A stretch of 64,000 bases of DNA from NCBI GenBank assembly GCA_010093485.1, contig MU001494.1, positions 480,805 to 544,804 of the forward strand, given 5' to 3'. The first letter of the stretch is position 1; each line of letters starts with the position of its first letter. A model generated the notes under the pieces. It had not been told where the DNA came from. It did not search any database and worked only from the letters and a program-made list of their open reading frames with translations. Below, one piece after another: positions 56,541 to 64,000 of the stretch. The DNA comes from Karstenula rhodostoma CBS 690.94. Lineage: Eukaryota > Ascomycota > Dothideomycetes > Pleosporales > Didymosphaeriaceae. The translations under genes were made by a program, and so were the position numbers.

Positions 56541-59500
56541 ATGAGCCTGGTGGGCAACTTTACGTCCAACGGCGACCGCGAGGCTGCCCACGATGGCGTA
56601 GCCTCTGCGGGCGCTGATCATCCCGCCGAGCCCATGCGCCCCGACTCCTCGGACGACTCGACCATCGCCGAGGAAACGCGCGAGAACACGCGCCACAACA
56701 CGCACCACAACCCACATCACAGCGCCCCCGTCGGCGATGTCAAGGACTCGGCCTACACCACCACACAAAACTCAGAGGCCGTGTCTGAGACGGACAGCCT
56801 CGAGAGGCGCCATTCCGCCGTCCATGCGCTCGCTCGGCGGTACACGCAGCAGAGCACCACGTCCACGACGCGGATGAACCCGTTCAATGCGCCTGAGGGC
56901 TCGCTGCTGGACCCCAAGGGCGAGCACTTCAACGCTCGCGCCTGGGCCAAGGCCATGCTGCACACGCAGCTCGAGGACCCGAACGCACCGCCGGTGCGCA
57001 CTGCTGGTGTTGCTTTCCGGAACCTGAACGTCCATGGCTTTGGATCCGACACTGACTACCAGAAGAGCGTCGGCAACGTTTGGCTAGAGGGTCCCGGGCT
57101 CGCGAGGCAGCTGATGGGCAACAAGGGCCGCAAGATCGAGATTCTGCAGTCCTTGGACGGTCTCGTCAAGGCGGGAGAGATGCTCGTTGTTCTGGGCCCT
57201 CCCGGATCTGGGTGCTCTACGTTCCTCAAGACGATTGCGGGAGAGACGCACGGGTTCTTCGTGGACCCGAGCTCGGATATCAACTACCAAGGTATTTGCC
57301 GACATATCATGGCATTGAACATGGCCGCTGACATGCATTAGGTATTGCTGCGAAGCAGATGGCAAACGACTTCCGTGGAGAAGCCGTCTACACGGCCGAA
57401 GTCGACGTTCACTTCCCTATGCTTACTGTTGGCGAGACCCTTTATTTCGCGGCAAAGGCACGTGCCCCGCGCCACATTCCCGGCGGCGCGACCACGGATC
57501 ATTTCGCCGAGCACATGCGCGATGTCATCATGGCCATGTTCGGCATCAGCCATACTGTCAACACTCGGGTTGGAAACGACTTCATCCGTGGTGTATCTGG
57601 CGGAGAGCGCAAGCGTGTCTCCATCGCCGAGGCGATGCTCAGCAAAGCTCCCTTGCAGTGCTGGGACAACAGTACCCGTGGCTTGGACAGCGCCAACGCG
57701 ATTGAGTTCTGTAAGACTCTCCGCATGGAAACCGAGATCAACGGTGCTACGGCTTGCGTTGCCATCTACCAGGCTCCCCAGGCAGCTTACGATGTCTTCG
57801 ACAAGGTGCTCGTTCTGTACGAAGGCAGGCAGATCTTCTTTGGTCCCACGACCGCAGCGAAGCAATTCTTCCTCAACATGGGTTTCGAATGCCCCGATCG
57901 CCAGACTGATGCGGATTTCTTGACTTCCATGACAAGTCCCCTGGAGCGTGTCGTCCGCCCTGGATTCGAAGATCGCGTTCCCCGTACTCCAGATGAGTTT
58001 GCCCAACGATGGAAGGACTCCCCGGAGCGCGCAGAACTCCAGCGTCAGATCGAAGCATACAACCAACAGTTCCCCGTGGGTGGCGAGCAGCTGCAGAAGT
58101 TCAAGGACTCCCGGAAAGCCCAGCAAGCCAAGGGCCAGCGCATCAAGTCCCCGTACACTCTGTCATACACGCAACAAGTCAAACTCTGCTTATGGCGCGG
58201 TATCCGACGACTCATGGCTGATCCGAGTATCACACTGACCCAGCTTATCGCAAACTCCATCATGGCCCTGATCATTTCTTCCGTCTTCTTCAACCTCCCT
58301 TCGGATACAAGCAGTTTCTACTCCCGCGCTGCTCTTCTCTTTTTCGCTATCCTCATGAACGCCTTCGGTTCCGCCCTCGAAATTCTGACCTTGTACGCAC
58401 AACGACCCATTGTCGAGAAACATTCTCGATACGCGCTGTATCATCCATCGGCTGAAGCGTTTGCTTCCATGTTAACGGACATGCCTTATAAAATATTGAA
58501 CAGCATCACATTCAACTTGGTCTTGTATTTCATGACGAACCTTCGACGGACACCGGGCAATTTCTTCTTTTTCGTCCTCATATCCTTCTTCCTCACACTC
58601 GTTATGTCCATGTTCTTCCGGTCTATTGCGTCTCTATCACGGTCTCTCGTACAAGCTTTGGCGCCCGCAGCCATCTTGATCTTGGGTCTCGTCATGTATA
58701 CCGGTTTCGCCATCCCACCCAACTACGTGCTCGGCTGGTCAATCTGGATTCGATACCTAAATCCAGTCGCCTACGCGTTCGAAGCCTTGATGATCAACGA
58801 GTTCCACCATCGCCAGTTCCCCTGCGTCAACTATGTGCCAATGGGACCTGGATACGAAAGTGTCTCTGGTCAAGAACATGTCTGCTCGACCGTCGGATCC
58901 AAGCCTGGTGTTCCTTATGTCGACGGCGATGATTACATAAACTCGGCTTTCAGTTACTACGCGAAGAACAAGTGGAGGAACTTCGGCATCCTTTGGGTCT
59001 TCCTGTTCGGTCTCATGTTCGTCTACCTTGGTGCCACCGAGTTCATCACGTCCAAAAAGTCAAAGGGTGAAGTCCTGGTTTTCCGTCGCGGACACAAGGC
59101 TATCAAGAAGAGTAAGTCTACCGATGACCTCGAAGCAGCCCCCACCGGCCGCAACGTCGCTGTTCAAAACCAGTCCAATGAACTCGCCATGATTGAACGC
59201 CAGACCGCCATCTTCCAGTGGCAGAACGTGTGCTACGATATCAAGATCAAGAAGGAGCCTCGCCGCATTTTGGACCACGTTGATGGCTGGGTTAAGCCTG
59301 GAACTTTGACCGCGCTGATGGGTGTCTCGGGTGCCGGCAAGACTACGCTTTTGGACTGCTTGGCTACCCGCACTACTATGGGTGTGATCACTGGAGAGAT
59401 GCTTGTCGATGGCAAACCTCGTGACGATTCTTTCCAGCGCAAGACCGGTTACGCTCAGCAACAGGATCTCCATCTGTCCACCTCTACCGTCCGCGAAGCT

Positions 59501-61330
59501 CTTACCTTCTCCGCTGTTCTCCGTCAGCCTGCTCACGTCCCTCGTGAAGAGAAGGTCGAGTACGTCGAGGAAGTCATCAAGCTTTTGGAAATGACCGAAT
59601 ACGCTGACGCCATCGTCGGTGTTCCTGGTGAAGGTCTCAACGTCGAGCAGCGCAAGCGTCTTACCATCGGTGTCGAATTGGCCGCCAAGCCAGCCTTGCT
59701 TCTTTTCCTCGACGAGCCTACCTCCGGATTGGACTCTCAGACTTCGTGGGCTATTCTTGACCTCTTGGACAAGTTGAAGAGGAACGGTCAAGCTATTCTT
59801 TGCACTATCCATCAGCCTTCCGCTATGCTTTTTGCTCGTTTCGATCGTCTTCTGTTCCTCAGGAGGGGTGGGCAGACTGTGTACTTTGGTGAAGTCGGTC
59901 CTAACTCTAAGATCCTGATCGACTACTTTGTGCGCCAGGGCGGACCGCCTTGCCCGCCCGCTGCTAATCCCGCTGAATGGATGCTTGAGGTCATTGGTGC
60001 AGCTCCTGGATCATCTACCGACATCGACTGGCACCAAGCATGGCGCAACTCGGACGAATACGCCGCGGTTCAGGAGCACCTCGCTGAACTCAAGTACGAG
60101 CGTGGTCAACACACTGCACTTGAACGCACTGTTTCGACGCAGAAGCGGGAAGACAAAGCTGCCTACCGTGAGTTCGCTGCGCCCTTTGGGCAGCAGCTCC
60201 GCGAAGTTACCATACGTGTCTTCCAGCAATACTGGCGCACTCCCTCGTACATCTACTCAAAGACTGTGCTTTGCGTTCTCTCTGGCCTCTTCATCGGTTT
60301 CTCGCTTTTTAAAACACCCAACACGCAGCAAGGTCTTCAAAACCAAATGTTCGGTATTTTCATGCTCATGACCATCTTCGGTCAGCTCGTCCAGCAGATC
60401 ATGCCCCACTTCGTCACGCAGCGCGCCCTCTACGAGGTCCGCGAACGCCCCAGCAAAGCATATTCCTGGAAAGCCTTCATGATTGCCAACGTCGTCGTCG
60501 AACTCCCCTGGAACACCATCATGGCCGCGCTCATCTTCTTCTGCTGGTACTACCCTATCGGCCTCTACCAGAACGCCACCCTAACCGACTCCGTCACCCT
60601 CCGCGGCGCGCAGATGTTCCTCTTCCTCTGGATGTTCCTGCTCTTCACATCAACCTTCGCCCACATGGTCATCGCCGGTGTCGAAATGGCCGAGACGGGA
60701 GGTAACATTGCCAATTTGTGCTTCTCGCTCTGCCTCATCTTCTGCGGTGTCCTCGCGACCCCCGAGCAGCTCCCCGGCTTCTGGATCTTCATGTACCGCT
60801 TATCCCCTTTTAGTTACATGGTCTCAGGCATGCTCTCGGTCGGCGTCGCCAACTCAAAGGTCATCTGCGCCGACAACGAACTCCTCCACTTCGAGCCCCC
60901 GCAAGGCCAGTCCTGCGGCGACTACATGTCGGCGTACCAGAGCATGGTCGGCGGCTACGCGCAGGACCCCAACGCCACGTCGGGCTGCGAGTACTGCGCC
61001 ATAAGCGACACCAACGTCTTCCTCGCCACCGTCCACGCAGAGTACAGCAATGTGTGGCGCAACTTCGGCATCCTCTGGGTGTACGTCATCTTCAACATCG
61101 CCGGCTCGCTGTTCTTCTACTGGCTTGCGCGCGTGCCCAAGAAGGCGAAGAAGGAGGAGGAGGAGCAGACACCCGCGCAGGTCCAGGCTGAGGAACGCGC
61201 CCTCGAGCGCGTCCGCACCAACCGCACCAACCGCACCAACGAGGGTGCGCACGAGAAGGAAACCCGCGCCACGGAGCAGGACCGCAAGCGCGAGTTGAGC
61301 GCGACCGAGTTCACGGGCGAGAAGGCCTAG
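56541..61330 (+). CDS. PDR-type (ABCG) full-length ABC transporter
   Basis: Two exons: 56541-57291 and 57342-61330, joined to 4740 bases (1579 residues), with the reverse (NBD-TMD)2 layout of fungal PDR/CDR pumps. NBD1 has the degenerate Walker [13 protein letters not shown] (about 219-230), signature [10 protein letters not shown] (335) and Walker [14 protein letters not shown]2 has canonical Walker [13 protein letters not shown] (about 911), the altered signature [12 protein letters not shown] (1016) and Walker [15 protein letters not shown]. Each NBD is followed by six predicted membrane helices, and the second half carries Cys-containing extracellular loops. It exports hydrophobic compounds such as azoles or plant defence chemicals, as homologues do; the substrate here is not shown. 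The N-terminal ~120 residues are hydrophilic. Confidence 0.95.
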
Positions 61331-62144
61331 TGTCGCGCTCTCTCCGCTCTATCTCCTCAGCAACGCCCTCCTTGCTTCGGTAATCCATCCATCTAGATGT
61401 TTCGTCTCTTGCTTTCTCCATTCTCCCATTTGCATGGCTTGCTTGCTTGCATCATCATATCAGCGAAGCGTCCAAATTCCCTTTTCCATCGTCTTCTTCC
61501 ATTGCCCACACCCGTAGACATAGAGTCTTGGCATCGATTGTCGGCCCCCGCCAACCCTTTTTCTAGCCATCTAATAGGGCAGACTGTACGTATGTATGTA
61601 TGTACAATGGATGATAGAAATCTGCTGTCGTATATTACGTTACGTTATTATATTACCATTACCATTACCATTACCATTACCTCTTCCTCTTCCTCTAGGC
61701 CCGCTCTTGTGTTGCTGCGTGGTGTTGCGATGATTCCGCGGATGGGGGATTGACTGGTGTGATATTGCACCATGGTATACAGGATAGCTTGCACAGCTGG
61801 GAGGGAAGCGAAATGGGCTGATCTGCGTGCTGTAGCGTACGAGATGCGTATCTAGTCCGGCATGCTCGTGATGGGCCTGGCATTCCTGAGTTGGCAGGGG
61901 GCGGCGTTGGCGTACTAAACGGCATGTGCGATTGCTCGGATGGAAGATATGTGAAGGATGTGCGGAGACGACGGTCCAACGCGGGGTATCGAGTCGCGGT
62001 CGATGGAGTGGAAAGGGTGGGGGAGAAAAGAACATTGCGGTATAGTATGTACAGCACGGGGTTGATTCGATTGTAGATAGCTTCCCACGACACGAGGGCG
62101 CGCCTACGTACCACCTCCACCTCTCACACCGGCCTGCAACAACC
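61331..62144. other. convergent 3' region of the PDR and NRAMP genes
   Basis: About 810 bases with no gene. It contains the microsatellite at 61652-61696. Confidence 0.45.
61652..61696. repeat. microsatellite (ATTACC)n then (CTCTTC)n
   Basis: About five units of ATTACC followed directly by two and a half units of CTCTTC, in the spacer. Confidence 0.9.
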
Positions 62145-63950
62145 CTACGCAACACCCCGCCCGACCAGCACCAACAGCGCTACATTCATGACAACGATAA
62201 CGCCCCAGATGACAACGGCGAACCCCGCCGTCACCCACCCATTCCGCATATTAACCCACTCGCCCTCGCCCTCGGCTTCCCCCTCGCCACGCCGGTCCCC
62301 CCGCACCGCAACACGCATATACTGGGAGCGACACGTGAACCAGATCAGCGGCGCAGAGACAAACGGCAGGATGACGCTCAGCGCGACCTGGCTCCCCTCG
62401 AGGGCGCGGGCCAGACCCTCGCGCCCCACGGCCCCCGCGATGATGATGGACGGCGTGATGCTAACGGACCGCGTGATCAGGCGGCGCAGCCAGGGTTTGA
62501 CGCTCCAGTTGAGCTGGCCCTCGCTGACGATCTGGCCCGCGATCGTGCACACGATGCCCGCGCTGGTGCCCGACAGCAGCAGCGCGAGGGCAAACAGGGT
62601 GCCTGCGACGGGGGCGATGGACGAGGCTAGCAGCGCGTGGATGGAGAAGAGGTCTGCGTCGGTGGCGTCGGGGCGGTCGTAGAGCGAGGCGCCGGCGACG
62701 ATGAGGATGGCACTGTTGACGAAGAGGGCGAAGGTGAAGAGGGAGATGGCGAGTTCGGCGATGGAGTAGGACATGCATGCGTTGATGGCGGCGAGGGAGG
62801 GGCGGTATTTGGTGGGCGTGTCCGAGGCGGAGCTGAGGGAGGCGTCGTCGGGGGCGGTGGAGGCGTGGGCGGTGGCGGCAGCTTGGGCGTCGTCGAATTC
62901 GCGGAGGCGCGGTTGGACGATGCCGGAGCCTAGGTAGAGCGAGTGCGGCATCACGGTTGCGCCGAGGATGCCGCAGGCTTGGTATAGGCTGTGGGTACAG
63001 CGGTCAGTGGTTACGTTGGAACGGGGGATGTGCTTTGGACTTACGCCTGCGATTGGATGAGGGTGGACGACGGGACGTAGCCGTGGAAGACGTCGCCCAC
63101 GGGCGCCTTGATCTTGCTGAGCTCGAAGCAGAAGCAAATCACCACGCCGAGCACGAGACACATGACGCCGATCTCGAATGTCCTCAGCGCGCGCATAGAG
63201 CCCGAGGGGCGGTAGAAGATCAGGATGATGAGGACGTCGACGATGGAGATGGCGCATCCTGCGACGAGGGGGACTTTGATCAGGATGTTGAGGGCGATTG
63301 CGGTGCCGATGACTTCGGCGATGTCGGTGGCTATGATGGCACTCTCGGCGAAGAAGTAGAGGACGTAGTTCAGCCACGGGGGCAGGTGGGCCTTGCAGTT
63401 TTCAGCGAGGTTCATGCCTGTCACGGAGCCCAGCTTGATGCACAGCGATTGGAGGAAGATGGCGAAGACGTTGGACATGAGGACGATGAAGAGGAGCTTG
63501 AAGCGGAACGAGGCGCCGGCCGCGACGTCGGTGGCATAGTTTCCTGTACGTGCCCATCAGCAATGCACGGGAGTCTCAGAAGTGGAGGGTGTGGGAGTGT
63601 CGAATGGGAGTGTAGAGAGAGGATACATGGACGAGACGCAACGCCTCGAGATGGCAGAGGAGAAGCATACCCGGATCGATATACGCAACCGCAACCATGA
63701 AGCCTGGGCCCACGAACTTTGCATACTTGCGCAGCACAGCCAGCGGCTTCTTCCCAGCTCGGCCAGCCCATGCACCCGCCGACCCTCTCTTCGGAAGTCC
63801 TCCTGTCGCGCCACTAGCACCCTCACCCACAACCCCAGACGCAGTGTTCTTGGCGAGGCCCCTTTCTCCAACACCCACGCCCCTCTTCCCCCCCTCCGCC
63901 GTGCGCCAGCCCAGTCCCTCCTCTTCCACGTGTTGCTCGCTGAGCTCCAT
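62145..63950 (-). CDS. NRAMP-family divalent metal transporter
   Basis: Three exons on the minus strand: 63950-63671, 63543-63045 and 62988-62145, joined to 1623 bases (540 residues). The metal-binding helix 1 motif DPGN is split by the first intron (VAVAYIDPG joined to NYATDVAAG), and helix 6 has the conserved GATVMPHSLYLGS. About eleven membrane helices are visible, with ESAIIATDIAEVIG and LLLSGTSAGIVCTIAGQI typical of Smf proteins. It is a proton-coupled importer of manganese, iron or related metals at the plasma or an internal membrane. The listed start is the first in-frame ATG inside the window, but the frame stays open upstream (HRIDTGDGTSSE) to position 64000, so the true N-terminus may lie outside. 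Confidence 0.93.
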
Positions 63951-64000
63951 CTCGCTCGATGTGCCGTCTCCGGTATCTATCCGGTGGTCCTGCCTCGTGC

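Noticed and set aside
57338..58126. 262-codon minus-strand ORF opposite the ABC transporter
   Set aside because: Antisense shadow of a highly biased coding exon; no recognisable motif. The same holds for 59060-59812.
62957..63700. 247-codon plus-strand ORF opposite the NRAMP gene
   Set aside because: Low-complexity Asp/Glu/Gly-rich translation created by the opposite frame; the NRAMP model explains the sequence.

Overview
This window reads as nuclear DNA of a filamentous ascomycete (Pezizomycotina, quite possibly a Dothideomycete; the class is an inference). Genes are split by short GT-AG introns of about 45-90 bases and have ascomycete architectures. Typically fungal families are present: HET, NACHT-ankyrin, PDR-type ABC transporter, four-unit polyubiquitin and Cdc24 with a PB1 domain. 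Joined exon lengths were checked to be multiples of three for nearly every spliced gene.

Layout. 0.3-6 kb: a DUF218 protein, RIB7 (riboflavin), UBC12 (NEDD8 E2) and ILV5 (branched-chain amino acids). 6-9.7 kb: a decayed stretch with a secreted-protein pseudogene (three in-frame TAG codons) and the C-terminal part of a HET-type gene. 10-17.5 kb: GDP-mannose pyrophosphorylase, a 2H-phosphoesterase-like protein, an aldo-keto reductase and polyubiquitin. 18.5-25.9 kb: a SnoaL-like protein, a methyltransferase, a cysteine-rich membrane protein, an unrecognised nuclear-looking protein and an extended SDR reductase. 26-29.7 kb: a transcription-factor-like protein, an orphan ORF and a GT25-type glycosyltransferase. 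29.7-32 kb is gene-poor. 32-41 kb: beta-carbonic anhydrase, a GRAM/PY-motif WBP2-like protein, a broken F-box/ankyrin gene and a GPI-anchor-like secreted protein. 41.6-44.7 kb: a frameshifted NACHT/STAND gene. 45.6-64 kb: CDC24, a large F-box/WD40 protein with a Q/H-rich insertion, a full-length PDR ABC transporter and an NRAMP metal transporter that may run off the right edge.

Themes. Housekeeping genes are intact, while the fast-evolving families (HET, NACHT, F-box/ankyrin, DUF7136-like) are truncated, frameshifted or carry premature stops, several of which fit C-to-T change in a CpA context (RIP-like). A short interspersed repeat of about 80 bp occurs three times; one copy is bounded by a perfect 12-bp direct repeat, as after an insertion. 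Several ubiquitin-pathway components (UBC12, polyubiquitin, an intact and a broken F-box gene, a PY-motif protein) share the window, but nothing shows they form a cluster. I found no convincing tRNA, rRNA or CRISPR.
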